Source: Casuarius casuarius (lineage: Eukaryota > Chordata > Aves > Casuariiformes > Casuariidae). Taken from it: 64,000 nucleotides of DNA. Positions 49,458-62,849 of this stretch are shown in pieces (positions within the stretch are counted from its first letter, which is position 1; the number at the start of each line of letters is the position of its first letter). Below the pieces are notes generated by a model, which saw only the letters and a list, made by a program, of their open reading frames with translations, did no database searches and was not told the DNA's origin. The position numbers were made by a program, and so were the translations under genes. The DNA lies in contig PTFA01000279.1 of assembly GCA_003342895.1 (NCBI GenBank), positions 636,805-700,804 of the forward strand, read 5' to 3'.

Positions 49458-49616
49458 TCATAAATGGTTGTTTTTGGATAGATAGGCAATGAGAGCCACG
49501 GCCACCCCAACGTAGATGCCAGTTCCGATTGTGATGGACAGCACAGCTAGGAAGAGTGCTCGCCGGGAGCTGGAGCTTGCATGGTGGAAGTCCCCCTTGG
49601 CTACTGCTTTGTTTGT
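49458..49616 (-). CDS. SYNDIG1: SYNDIG1, terminal coding exon (C-terminal 52 residues and stop)
   Basis: SYNDIG1 is a small membrane protein of the CD225/dispanin type that associates with AMPA receptors and promotes excitatory synapse development (known for the family). The exon reads on the minus strand, beginning TNKAVAKGD, then an HASSSSRRA stretch, then one hydrophobic membrane segment ([20 protein letters not shown] and onward), and ends YLSKNNHL before TGA at 49460-49458. As I recall them, the mammalian SYNDIG1 C-termini are nearly the same. The paralogue SYNDIG1L ends differently (a MSQNGHG-like tail), so I prefer SYNDIG1. The exon starts in phase 0 after an AG acceptor at 49618-49617, preceded by TATATCTTGC. 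The T-rich tract in front is broken by G residues, so it is not a strong polypyrimidine tract. The frame remains open upstream of the acceptor, but that part reads as intron. The rest of the gene (N-terminal region and first hydrophobic segment) is not in the window. No damage is visible in this exon. Confidence 0.88.
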   Translation of the reverse strand, partial: TNKAVAKGDFHHASSSSRRALFLAVLSITIGTGIYVGVAVALIAYLSKNNHL

Positions 49617-51648
49617 CTGCAAGATATACAACAACAACGACAATGCAATATATTTATTTGTTTCACCTGGAAATGAAAATGAGATACACATTTCTTGGCT
49701 GAAACATGCTCCTGGCATATGTCAGCAAACTAGTTGGAAATCTTTTTGGTGAAAAACTTTTTTGGTTGAATTTGGTTGCATGCATCATTAGGATGATGAC
49801 AGAACCAATGGCAAGCATCTCAAGTGGCTTTAAATTGCCTTTAAACTTAAACATATCCTAGGATTTAATACTATGCCTTATCATGATTCCTGAGAGTGTA
49901 GACAGATGGATCATAAGACAAGTGAGTCTTCTGCTAACTCTGCCATGTCCCTACAGACACAGCTACAAGCTTGCTTCTGTGAGAGATGGAGTCCATATTC
50001 CAGCCTGGTTNGAAATAATAACAAGGGAAAAGCCCTTTAAAAATGTCACTGGGACCCAAATACACCTCCAAGTCAGCTGAAATGTTGGATCTGTTCTTAC
50101 CTGGACAAGGGCAAGAGGGGCTGAACTTTCCCTTGCAGAGCGCTGTTCCTGAATATATATCCTAAGTGGAACAACTGGCCCAGGATAACCACCACAGAGA
50201 AGATAAACAACACCAATTGCCTTGCATCCGCCTTAGGTCTGAATTTCAGTACAGGACACAAACCCCTAGGAAGCCAGAGCTACAAGACGCTGTTTCAGCC
50301 TTTACTCAGTTGAACATTTATGCATACGAGCAGGGCTCTCCCCTTGATTGCCAGAGCAACGATGCGCATGCTTAAGTGCTACTCTGAAGTGGGGCCACTG
50401 GTGTTGGAGCCATGGTCTTCTCCCTGGGAGGTGGTGCATTTGGCTGGATATGTCAGCTGGAGGAGGAGGTTCTATTTTGATGGTGTCAAAGAGGATTTGA
50501 TGTATTTTGCTCTGGTACTCAGTAGCTTACAAGTCTGATCCAAAGCTCTGGGAATTGTGACACCTCTTCCATGTAGCTTTGAGTACCCAAGCAGGTGCCT
50601 CAAATTCAGCCTAATCAGCTAGAATTCCCAAAGTCACATGCCAGGCATTTAGGTTTGGGCACAATATAACCTACCAAGTTACAGCTCATTTGTATAGCAG
50701 CCAATAATGAACACAGAAAGCAGAATTGCATCCAAATTGGGACTGTCTCCNGTGATGACCCCACAGTAACATTGACGTTAACTGAATGGTGACTGCAGAA
50801 AGCTGCAGGATCTGGAATTTGAGAAGTATTCAAATAAAGGTTCTTCTAATATCCCTTTCCAGATTTCTTCAAGCCCAAGACCCAAGACAAAGTTCCTGCT
50901 CAAAACAGGCAAAGGAAGGCTAGTACTGGGCAGGACCGATCTACCTTTTGACAAGACCACCTAATGTCTTTTCAGTGGGTCTGAGTCTTGCGATGTGAAA
51001 TAAGGAAGATGTCATTTTTATAGGAGTGCAATATGAGCAGGGTCACACAGGAGGCAGTAGCAGATGTCTCCTGCAAAATGTGCTTTTAGAAGCATATGAG
51101 CCCCATAAGGCCTAAGACAGTCTTTCTTCCCTAATTACTATGAGTGAGGAATTCTTAATGCTTTAATTACATTTCTCTGCAAATGCTCAGTTTGCTAGGA
51201 CAGTTCTCTGCTTCTCTGTCATCTAAGTTTCTAGACAGTTTCCGCTTTTTGTCTTTTTTTACTATCTTGCTACTCAGAGCAATTTACAGCAGCCAAATGN
51301 CAAGCTTCCAAGCTGACAAAAAGACTTCTGGCCTTTCTGTCAATGACTTTATTAGGAAAACTGTCTCTTTTCATTCATCAACCTAATTTTTTAAGCAGAA
51401 TGCCTTATAAATGTTTCAGGAAGAAACAATGTCAAACAACACATGTTAGGAGAGAGAGACCAGGCTGCAGAAGGGAGGAAAAGGATCATTTCCAAACAGC
51501 AACATACAAAAAACTCCCAGGTTTACACCTACTGTCATGTCCCTTAGTTTAGATGGTGAAGACATCCTGCCTACTTTGCAAAAGATGTCAGGCCAGGCTT
51601 TTTATCAAGAGTGACTGGTGATTTCATGAGCTTGTTGTTTGGCACCTC

Positions 51649-51673
51649 CAAACAAACAAACAAACAAACAAAC
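51649..51673. repeat. (AAAC)n microsatellite
   Basis: Six CAAA units within the SYNDIG1 intron. Confidence 0.85.
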
Positions 51674-53817
51674 CAAAAAAAGCAGAGCACTTTCTGGAAA
51701 AAAATGCAGGGGCTTTGAGCTTACGGACACATTTATTAGGGGGTTTTAAAAGTCTTGGCAAGGAAAGCAGAGAAAGCTTTAGAAAGAGTTAGTCTTTCAG
51801 CCTTCCTCAAAGATTTTCTCCAAGCATCTGCTATCCATCAGAGCGTTAATAAAAGGCTTGAACAGAGAGGCTCCTGTTCACTGAAGTTAGGTTGGATTTA
51901 TTAGACAAAGGGTAAATTCACAGGACTGAAGCTATTTGTGATTTTGGATAAAGAGAGGTAAACAGTTTCAATGCCCAAAATGGAGGGAAACTTTGAAAAT
52001 ACTGTAATATTTCAGTTTGTCATTTCTGAAATGTCAGGTTTTATCATGGAAAATTCTGCAACGTTTTGAGCTGACCTCTTTTAAATGAAACTTTGTACAG
52101 TCCCAAAACAGCATTTTTTTCCCTTAAAAATTGAGCTAAATTCAAAGGGAAAACAAACCATTAGCCAAAATGTTAAATAATATGAAAACTCAACAGTATG
52201 TCTTGGTTGGATTTAATGAAACATGTTGAATCTACCCAAAATGGCGTGTTGAGCAACCCAAAGGGATTCAGAAGGCTGATTCATTGAGCACTAATGGCTT
52301 CTTTCTCATAGGATCTTCAGTCTAGGGACAAATCTCACAAAAACATCTTTTTTCTTGATGAGCTCTTTGAGGATAGTTCTGACCTTTGTGAAAAGATTGT
52401 AGCTATGGTGAAAATCCAGCTTCTCATTAAAACGTTCAGCCCAGCAAAAGACAGATTTCATGTATTAACCGTGTGTTGCCATAGAGTTGCTGAATTTTGG
52501 AGCTCCTGCCATTATGATACAGTTTGAATTTGGCCAGGCCTTTCACAGAATTTCTCATTTCCAACGAATTAGTGAACCCAAGATTTTTTTCTTTTGACCT
52601 AATGCATACTTTGTGATCTAGAAAAATCAAATTCCCAGTCGATCTAATTCAGGAGGCAGAGACAACTAGTGAAGGCACACAGGAAAGACAATTTGATGTT
52701 CCTCCTTTAATCCATTCGAAAGGGCTTCCACTGAGATGGAGAAATCATGAACACAGAAACCATCCTCCATCAGTGTAACCCCAGTCTGAAAGGGTTCACT
52801 TATGATTCAGAAAATTCCATGTTGTTATTTCCTCATTAGTAAAACAATCCCATTACTCTCAGATGAGAGCATATGCAAATTATGGCCTTTTCTGCAGGTT
52901 TAAGCTAGGCAGATCTGGAAAATAGTTGGAACACAAAATGTAACTGTGGCCAGTTACAATGGATTAGCATTTGGCAACTATTCAAGAAGACATATTCAAG
53001 CCATAATGGAAATAGATATGAATTGCTTTATACCTTCTCCTTAGTTTCTGATGACCAGGTAGGTATATGTCTTTGCCTAGAAGTTGCTTGATGGACAATA
53101 TCACCTGGCCACACACTTTCAACAGACAGCTTCAGTGGAGGGAAATTGGCTTCTCTGTGTCTCAGTGTGAATGGTTAGCCCAATTTTTTTAACAAAATAG
53201 GGATCAGATCTTCAGTATCTCTGTGCACTTTGGGAAAGTCCCTTGCTTTTGATATCCATCCAACAGCTTCTGTTCCAGCCCTTCTGATGCCTGGCACAGA
53301 GAAGTGACATTGAGTTTTGAGGGCTTCCACAGTGTGGATGCCTGTGCTCTAGCAAACTCTTTGTGGGAAATGAGGACAAGAAATGTCTCGTGTAGGTCAG
53401 AGAACTGAGTGAAAACCACTACCACTTCCTTTTTCTGTAAGGAGAAGATCTTGGCATGGTAGAGAAGGTGAAAGCAATGGTCATTAAACCTGAAAAGAAA
53501 TAAAGACATCTACATGCAGACAGTGGTCAGGCTGTTCACTTGTCTTCATAGAGTTTGTACCTCAGGTATTTGTAGCTGAAAGTTAAAACTTCTCTACTTA
53601 AAAGGGTTTTCCACCTAAGCCCAGAGTCAAACACCATAGAAGGACAGGAAAATGCAGTCATTTGAGTGTCCGACATCTNAAAAAGATAGAAGTGCAGAGA
53701 GAGATATCTGCTGCAAACACTTCTAGGTTTTTGCTGCCAGCCAAAATATTGGCACTTCACGCACAAAAACAAATTCAGCCTCCCCTTCTGAAATATGTTT
53801 TTGCATCAAATGTATGA

Positions 53818-53832
53818 TTTTTTTTTTTTTTT
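53818..53832. repeat. Poly(T) run of 15
   Basis: T15 followed by AACAG, within the SYNDIG1 intron. No associated element recognised. Confidence 0.85.
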
Positions 53833-54374
53833 AACAGTGCCACTTCTTGTAACTTTACACTTCTGGTTAAAATTACCCAGAAAAAAAAAATTGATGCTGT
53901 CTCTACTTTCATTAAATAGCCTCAGCTCGGACACTCACAGCACCTGTGATGGACATCCCTGAGTGCCAAAGGCACCTCGATCTATTCAGAATTCTTGTCT
54001 AAAATGACAAGTATGTAAATCCATCCAGGAGTTTCTGCTCAATTAAAGGTGGCAATTGGGTAAAGTGCACCACTAGGGCCCTTGCTAAGCCCCTGGGGAT
54101 GATGTGACAAATGGTAAAAGGCAGTGTTTGTCCAGTCATTCATACCCACTCTGCAGGTGCCTTTGCGTGAACTATTCATTGCAAACTGAACTCTGGCCTC
54201 AGTAAACAACCAAGACAATATATGCTTTTGTTTTTCCTTTCCCCCGAAAAGCTAAGCCCACCAATGAAAATTCCTGGGCTTAATCCTTTGCAAGTATTAA
54301 CTGGCCTAGCATGGTTGACTCTAGAGGGTAGTGCAGCAAGGACTTGTGCAAGAATAAAGATGCAAATGCTCAAC

Positions 54375-54503
54375 TAACAAAGGCCTTGATTCACTTAAGC
54401 ATCTCCAAGCTAAGTGCTTTAATTTAAGAAAGTAAGGAATCCAAGCAGCCACACTGATGGGCTTAAAAGTGGGCACAGAAGTAAGTGCTCTACCTAATCA
54501 GAA
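54375..54503. repeat. Old palindromic interspersed repeat (family unnamed)
   Basis: The left side reads CCTTGATTCACTTAAGCATC followed by AAGTGCTTTAATTTAAG. The right side reads GCTTAAAAGTGGGCACAGAA followed by GTAAGTGCTCTACCTAATCAG. The two sides are roughly inverse to each other, with CTGATT..AAGCACTTA-type ends. I recall similar 'gcttaagtgctttgctgaatcagg' palindromic repeats from reptile and bird genomes, but I cannot assign a family name. A single arm of similar wording (ATTCAGCAAAGTGCTTCATT) occurs near 62410. Confidence 0.45.
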
Positions 54504-57500
54504 TTATATCTGTGGATTTTTATGGTACTTCCATCCATTTGCTTCTTCCCTTCCTTGGCAAGATTGTGGCTGGCAGCCAGATGATTGCTGAACCAATTTA
54601 ATACCGTCTTTGGGCAGCAGGACCAACAGGCTTGATAAACAGAGCAGGTGACAAGTGCAAGACGTTAGATGAATTACAAGTGAGGAATAATTCATCATGT
54701 CAGCATGAGGCAAGCGCTGCCACTGCACAGTCAGAAGATGACATACATTTTCTGCAAAGGATTTGTCTCCCTCAGCCACCACTGCCTTTTGGTAGTCCTT
54801 TGGTCTGTGTCCCTTGGATGCCCAGATATGACCATCAACTTGCCAAATACAGGCACAGGCTGTGGTGAAGAGACTCCAAGACTGAAAGCAGGGGCTAGAG
54901 CAAAGACCAGCCTTCAACCAATCTTGTCTTCTAGAGGCTTTGGAAGCTGAAAGCCCATTCTATTTTCTGTCAAGCCAGGGAAGCAGGGGGAGGGGGGAAG
55001 CAGACCTGAAAACACTTTCTTACTTGGTTTTACTAACAAAATGAATGTTTTCTTGTTTGGAAACACTTTCAAGGAACTCCCCTGGAGTTTCCACTTGAGC
55101 TTCTGCAAAACATATTCATCATGTCTCTGGGCTGCATGTTTTATGGGCTAGGGGAAGATAAATACTGCACCTCCATAGCTGCAAGGATTAAAAAAACCCC
55201 GCTGCATCCCACAGTGACTCATATATCATACTCACAAAGTACCTTCTGGTAGTCTCTCTCTGGAAACAAGAAACACATTGGTCACAATTATTAATCCTAC
55301 CTCATCTCCCTGAGACTAGAGAGCAGGAATGGCCCCATGCAGTCAGAAGAGAGAATCCTGCCCCATTTGATCAGGTGACAGAAGAGTTCTTTTTCACTCC
55401 ATGGGAAGAAATGGCTAGCAGGGGGCAGGGATGCACAGGCTCCATGCAGCTACAACCCCAAATCTTACTTCTTCAAGTGGCAGGCAGTGAATGCCACAGG
55501 ATGAGGTGTAACTCATGCAGAAACTGCTTCTGCTCCCATCTTTTCTCCTGTCTTTCTACCAGGCAAGAAATTGGCCGTTGCTTTTGATTTGTCCAACCTG
55601 TGCTTTTGCACAGGCCTCAAATTTCTGGGTGACGAGATCTTCCCCCTTCTGGCCTGCACCACTTACTTTCACTGAGGAAAAGGACTCCAGAGCCTTTCCT
55701 AAAGATGCGGGTGGGAGAAGGGTGAAGTCAGGATTTGCCTCTGGGTCCTGAAAGACAGAAGGGAGGTGCCAGTCAGCAGGGAAAGTCATGGGGCTGGCTG
55801 ACACCAGGCACAGAGGAACAGATTTAGATGTGGCAGGAGTGTTTTCAGCCCTGAGGAGAGCTCTGTGGCATCTGGAGAAGGGCTATTCCAGTCCCATTAG
55901 ACAGCTCTGCAGGCAGAAATATTGGTCCAAACAAACGGCAAATGGTCCTTCTATCTGTTGGGCATTTGCAAATTCCATTATGTCTGTAGTATAATAAAAA
56001 CTTCAGCCTGTTGTGACTTGCCTTTCAGGTACTGAAGAGCTCTTTTGCAGGTTTTCACCATTCCTGCCGGGAATTTGGCCAGGAGATGGACATGACTGTC
56101 ATGTGACCATTCCCTGTCTGGAACTTACTGTGGAAATAGTGGGGAGTAGGTATCACCTGAAATGCAGACACGCCTAAATAGACCAAGATACATGAACCTC
56201 CTAGACTCAGCCCTGGACTTAATCTCTGCTCGTGCTTAAGTTTCTTTTCCTACTCAACAGAAGGCACCCAGTCTAGTCTAGTCTGGCCTTCTGAATGTAG
56301 TGTGTAGTGAAAAAAACCAATTGCAGGATCATCTTCAGAAAATTCCCATCCACACTCCAATGCTGCTAGGTGGAGACTAGATAACTAGATAACTAATTTG
56401 GAATTTGTTTCTTTCCTTTAGAGAGGGATCAACCCTGTCCTGAGCATTTAGAAGACAAAAACCATAAGATTTTGACCATAGCCTGCTCTCTTACTGTCTG
56501 GTGAGCCCTGTGATCCAGTTAGATGGCTTAGCATGTTGCTGAGGACTGTGTTACAATAGATTTTCCCCTAGGGTGATGCTGAGATACCATGAGTGCTTTG
56601 GGGAGCAATGACAAAAGGGTGATACAGGGATGTCACCAGAGTTTCCTTGGCTCCTGGAACAGGGATAAACTGGTATGTGCAGCTGCTGCTGCTGCTTTGC
56701 TCAAGGCTCTGTCATCTGCATCCTAAGTGCTCTGCTGCACCTCAGAGTGACAAAACACAGTCTGGCATGAAAACTTACCCCTCNGGGATTTCTTTCTACA
56801 GTGAATCCTCATTCTAGCATATAGATTTGTGCCTCCAGTGGTCAGAGTGTAGCAGTGTGCAATGTGACTGCATCTCAGTGGGCATTTGCTACTTTGCATT
56901 AGCAGCCCCTCTAACCTGCCTCACCCCTTTCCTTACTGTGACTGCACAGCAAGGCAATGCAATGAAAGAGCAGGCTCATCATGATGAAGGCAGGAGCAGC
57001 TACCTGTGTGCAGGTAGTCCTGTGTTTTGGAGTGGTCTCTTTTCTTGCACTTCAAATTCATGTGCATTTAACCAAACCTTTCTCCAGCCAGACCTTCAAG
57101 TTATATTCCTCTTTGAGGGAGTATCACTTTCCCTGCCGTGAAACGGTAGGAACTTTCAGCAAAATACCACCAAGTTCCTGAACAGCAATGAGGCAGGTGG
57201 AAATGAGTGGCCTGTGTAAAGGGATTTGTACTATTGCCCAATTAGCTGATGCTCTGTTGGTGGTGTACTGGGAACAACATTTATTCCTGGAAGCCCAGGA
57301 AAGGCTCAAGAGAAGAGACTGTGAATGGAGAGAAGAGGGTGGGAATGGAGACCAGTGTGAGCCTGCTTTTTCTCCATGACCGACTTTCATAACATCTGGG
57401 TTTGAGCTGTCAGATCATTTTGGTATCAATGTTTTCTGCTGGAATCTGAAAATATGACGTAGGCTAGGACGTGACTTAGCCTCTGGTTGATTCTGCCTGT

Positions 57501-60500
57501 GGTGTTTGATTGTGTATTCAAGTGCAGATAAAACTATACATGTCCGAGTGAGATTTTGACACTTGGAAAAACAAGAGAATAATAATGAGAANGGCAGGCA
57601 TAAAAGGCCTGAATGAGCAGAATGCAGAGAGATGTTTTTAGACAAGCTCCACAGCAACAGCAGTTCATTTGATTACACTTGAGAGAATGAGACCTCAGCA
57701 TGTGATATGAGGACAATCCTGTTTTTTTCTCAGATAAAGGAATTTGAATTCTTGGATGTTTATGGTGAAGATGTTTTCCCTCCTCCACTTTGCCTCTAGC
57801 CCTAAGTAGAATTTGTTGTTTAGTGATGAAAGAGGAGAAGAAAATCTGGCAAGGATGGTGGTGGATCCTACTTTTCACACACAGGCATGTGCTCACACAG
57901 ACTTGCACACAGCTGACATGGGCTTGTGCCCTGACACATAGGCATGTATGCAGTCTGCCCAGAGGTTGGATGCAGCTACTCAGGTACCAAGTCTACTGAA
58001 CAATTATTAATGACCAGTTCGGTCCCTTTACCAATCTGGACTCTTTTACCTTTTCGCTTTAGCTGGTTGTTGCTTTGTTCTTGAAGAAACAGGGTTTAAA
58101 ATGTGAACACTGTACAGGAAGGAAAATGTGGAAGTCATTTCTAGATTTCAGGTTCTGTTTTGTGAATGTTAACAGGTTGTCCTCAGTTCAGGACACATCA
58201 TGAGACNTTTTGCCCCTGGTCACCCTATCCCTGCCACAGCATCCAGATTTGAACTGACTGGGCCACAGATGTGCCAGCATTCCAGAATTGTCAGTCTCCT
58301 GATGTTGCATCTGATGCNTGGTCAGCAATGGCAGTCACCAAGACTTCAAGGCTGAGGGATCTACTGAAGACGGGTTCCTAATTCCTGGAAGGGCTGCACT
58401 CATGCCTTTCTACCTGTATATTCACCTATAGGGTTGGCAGAGAGAGTTGCAGCTAGATTCCCTCCGCCCACATCCAACCCTGCTGCCCCATAACCTTTCA
58501 AGTCCATTGAACATTTGTATCATGGTGAAGTGTGTGGTCCCAGCCTGGGTAGCTGTGGATCCCAGACCTCATCACTGGGACTTTTTCTGCACATGACCCA
58601 GTGCCAGTCCATGTGGGCGTGCCTCTTGTGTTGAGTGATGGCAGCAGCTCCCAGCCCCAAGCTGGCTCTGGGAAGTGGGAGCAGAAGCTTCCTCATGCTG
58701 CCTTGGCTCAACTGCGGGCTCCTTATTTCAGCCCAATTCATCATCTCTTGGGGAAGATGAACAGGTCATTACGTGGGATCATTGCAATTCAAAATGTCCA
58801 TAGTACCAAGTGAGAGGGACATTATGAGGAACAATCTCTGTGCCATTTGGTGTGATCTGTCTTGGTTTTGCATTGGTCACTTCTGTCTGCTTCTGGTCCC
58901 CTTCCTGATTTGTGACAGGTGGAAGAGCATGTCAGTGGGTACTTTACATTTGCTGCAATGGCCCTGGTCTCTCTCCCAGCCAACATGGACCTCACAGTGG
59001 AAGAAGGGGTAGACAATGTTGCGCAGCACAGCCAGGGAAGATCCTAACTCCTGACCCCCCCACATCCCACCCTGGGAAGAGAAAAGAAAACGGGTGGTGG
59101 GGCAGGGAGACAATGGAGGTTTCTGCTTTGGGTACAACAAAATCTCTGTTTTTTAGATAAATTATAAAATTTCCTATCTAATAGGCTGTTAAAGATTTTT
59201 AGAGGTAAGATTAAAAACTTCCAGCGTTCACCCTTTCTCTTTTAGTTGGTATGAGTAGCTTTCTCAGCTTTGTATCACAAACATCCATAANTTCTCTATT
59301 TGTTATCTGTGTTACNCTGTTCTTTATCTACTCCCTGTTTCATGTGTTGAGGACTTTCTGACCATTGCTGGCAGAGCCTAGTTTCCCTGGAACGCTTTTT
59401 TTCCTAGGTTGTTTTCCCAGCTCATCGGTAGTGTGGAAGTGTCCCCCCAGGATTGTTTCTTTGGGTACCATTTGCCAGATCATCCTGAAAACTCTATAAT
59501 TCCTCTGATCAGCCTTTGCTATATGATTGCTGTGGTGTTGTCTTTCTAGACAGGAAACTCAACTCTAGCTATATCTGAGAAACATTTTGTGGTTTGATGT
59601 GTTAACCAGCGGGATAAGATAATATCAGACATTGTGTACTCTGCAGCATCCGACAGGGGGTGTGAGGCAACTTAAACCTTTTCCTTCAAGTAGCAAGTTT
59701 ACCTTGAATGAACTCAGCTTTGCTACGGAGTACTTTGGAGAATCACCACAGAGCAGATGAAGACCATGTCTTTCATGTGACAAGACCCTTTTTCTACTCC
59801 TTTCCTTCTCTTTTCTTGAAACCCACAAGAAACACAGTGGTGGGAATAATACCCCACAACTGTATTTATTCTTGCATCAGTTCTTTGTTCTCTTTCAATC
59901 TTAATGCTCCTTTCTGCCCCTCTCCCATAAAGGCAGTGTAAGTAATTTAACTGGCTTTAGCAGACAGACACAGGGAACNGTATGGCTGGTTAATATGGAG
60001 CAAGAATCCTGCTGTTCTGAGATGCTGCATGGATTGTGTTGAGTGGGATATGAGGAAAGTGTCTGACAAGCACATGCTGGGAAAAAGTTCTTCTTAGATT
60101 TCCACTACTTTCATTCCAGCAGAACAAACCCTGGGGGCAAGCAGGGTCATAGCCTGAATGTGTTTTAATATATCATCTCTTCTCAAAGCATATTGAGAAG
60201 CTTGATGAATTTGCTTTATAACTGGAAACAGACAGCAAGCAATTAAGAGCCTGATCCTGCAGCACTCTTGCAAGGAGAATAACTTCAGCAGGTATATACC
60301 CCTCTTTGAGCCCAATCTGAATAAAGCATGAGGAGGTTGCCTTTAATTTCCATGTGGTTAGGAATGAGGCCAAACTGAAAGAAAACTGTCAGTGCCAACA
60401 GGCCAGATTCACAGTCCTTTGGAGGCACTGGAAGGATTCATGTTGATTCGACATGGCTACAGAACAGGCTGAAAATGACAGCACTTCTGAGTTTTCAAGA

Positions 60501-60844
60501 TCCTACTAGAGAAATGTAAGTGCCCTGTATATACTTCTTATTGGAAAATACTGTCTTATTCCTAGGACCAAATGACCACCAAGGTCAGCTCAATAGCGCT
60601 ACTGTGACCTGTGGTGGCTGAGGACTTGCCTCTCAGTTGGCAAATGATGAGGCTTGATGTCAAGGAGGCCTGGAAATCTGGCTTTGCTTGTGCTGGGAAG
60701 NGCTCCAGGTGAGCAAAGACAGAGCATACTCCTGCATGGAGCCTGAACCACTCACTGCCATTAACTAGTATCTCTCCAACCCCTCCATTCTTCACTCTGG
60801 TCCTTTGGCTTGATTTAAAATGAAGTATAATGCCTAGTTTTTAT

Positions 60845-60960
60845 TCAAACCAGCCACATGACCCTTATTTAAAAATAGGGAAACTGAGGTAGGGAGTGGT
60901 GGTCACCCTGCAGAAGTAGAGGCAGAGGCAGCAGAAAAACCAGGCTCCTGAAATGTATCC
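60845..60960 (-). mobile_element. MIR-like SINE remnant, inverse orientation
   Basis: The plus strand reads AAATAGGGAAACTGAGGTAG, then GGTGGTCACCCTGCAGAAGT, then a GAGGCAGCAGAAAAACCAGG stretch followed by CTCCTGA. This is the inverse of the MIR core (GGAAACTGAGG..GGTCAC..GCAGAG..AACCCAGG..). It lies in the SYNDIG1 intron, in the gene's sense direction. Confidence 0.5.
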
Positions 60961-62399
60961 CGATACTACCAAACTTCTTTTATTTTGACATCAATCAGAA
61001 AGAGATCTAACTAAACTGAAAAGGGTTCATACTTTATTCATTGTTCTAAGAGGTAAATCAGTTTACACTGCTAGAGCTTTTCCTCTTTCCATGGTTTCCC
61101 TACCCAAGGCAATAATCCTTGGTCCCTTTCCCCCCCATGCTTGCCCATATGTGTTTTGATGTGACAGTTCATCTAGAGAGCCAGTAGTGACAATCAGTTG
61201 TGTATCCATGCGGTTTGACCCATGGGGGAGAGCTGCCCAGCATGAAGATCGGCTGAGCAATGCTTTCCTTCACCTCGGTGGTGGTGGCTAACTGGGATTT
61301 TTCTCTCCTATTTATCTGGACACTGGGTGGACTTCACCATCTGTGAGAGCTGTACTCCTTTACAAGCAAAATGGGCCAACTGGTTCAAACGTTATCAGTG
61401 AGAGCTGATGGACAAGAAGACAGACAATTACAAAGACCCCAAAAAATTAATACAGCCTGTAAATGTGACTAGTGTATGGATTGAGAGATGTGCGTATTGT
61501 AACAGCAAGGAAATGCCCAGCCTTGGTTTGCTATTGATTGCACAGGGAAGGCCCTCACACGATAGAGCAGTAAGATAGCTAAACAGTAGCGAGCCATAAA
61601 CTCAATTCCTGCAAAATGCTGATAGCTAGCTTTCCCAAGGAAAAGTATGATTTGCCAAGTAAGCCCTACAGAGCCTGGCTGCCTGTGGTAGGTGAAAAAA
61701 CAAAGAACTCAAACTTCAATCTCTTCTCTTTCTACCCCCCACCACTCCCTGACACCGGTGGCAACTCTCTACTGCAATTGTCAGCACTTTCCTGTCTTCT
61801 GACTGTGGCACCAAACCCAGATGACAGCAACAAACCCTTTGGGATGTTGTGAAAGTCACTGTACCTGGGTACTTGTTTCAGGTCTCTCAAAGATCTGGGA
61901 TCTGGGTCCCTTGTGAGCAGTGACAGAGGTATAAGTAGCCCTAGACAAAATGAGTTCTTTCTGGCAGTTTTTAAGTGTCTTGCTCTGGTTTTCAAAATTT
62001 GATTTTGAAATCTAATGTTCATCATTTTCTTCTAATTAATTGAATCTCTCCCCTGCTCTAGCATAAAATATTTTGGTTTGGTCAAGTAAAACATTTAATT
62101 TAATTACAAAGACGTGATACTCGATTCTCAATAATGTTGAAGACGACTTCAAATTAACCCCAGACCCTTTTCTTTTTTTTGTAATAATCTTTTGAAACCC
62201 TCCAGAAATGAAAGGAGCGGTTATCCAGAGAGCTTCATTACGAGATCCTCAGACTAAGCCCTGCTTCTCAATTCACATCTGTATAATGCCTGGTGCAGAA
62301 TGGTCTCATTCATAGGATGTAAAGCACATTATGCCAGAGACTTTGAAGACTGAGTAACAAGGCACACCAAGGAGCTCAGGGGGAGCTCTACAGTCACCT

Positions 62400-62435
62400 T
62401 TAATCTAGTCATTCAGCAAAGTGCTTCATTTAACA
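62400..62435. repeat. Half-site resembling the palindromic repeat at 54.4 kb
   Basis: CATTCAGCAAAGTGCTTCAT, followed by TTAAC, resembles one terminal arm of the repeat at 54375-54503. It is short and could be chance. Confidence 0.25.
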
Positions 62436-62849
62436 ATAAGGAAACAAGGAGTCAAGGACAGCATCTCTCCCCTTCTGCTTGCTTAATAAACAGAGGGGCC
62501 CAGATCAGATCATTGGATTTTGAACTGCATTTGATACTAAAAATAATGACCTTTTGTACAAAATAGTGAACAAAATGAACTGAAATATTAATTTTATTGA
62601 GCGTAAAGGAATGCCATCCCCTTATACCACTAACTGTGACACAAGAGATGTTGTGAAACTGTNTTTATTTTTCCTTTTGATCTCAGTAGCAAAGTGTTTT
62701 CCTCCAAGGGACATTTTCAAAGGGGAAATTTTATAAGAAGTTGTATTTCTGAATTCATTCTTCAATTTTTAGTAATTCAATTACCATGGATATTATTGGA
62801 GAACAACATTATGAAAGTAATGCAGAAGTATATGTTTGCCCTGGTCTTA

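Noticed and set aside
51001..51070. GGTCACACAGGAGGCAGTAG as another MIR-like remnant
   Set aside because: Only about 20 bases resemble the MIR core, and the flanks do not continue the match.
54504..54917. 137-codon minus-strand frame as an upstream SYNDIG1 exon
   Set aside because: The translation lacks the acidic linker and first CD225 hydrophobic segment expected for SYNDIG1.
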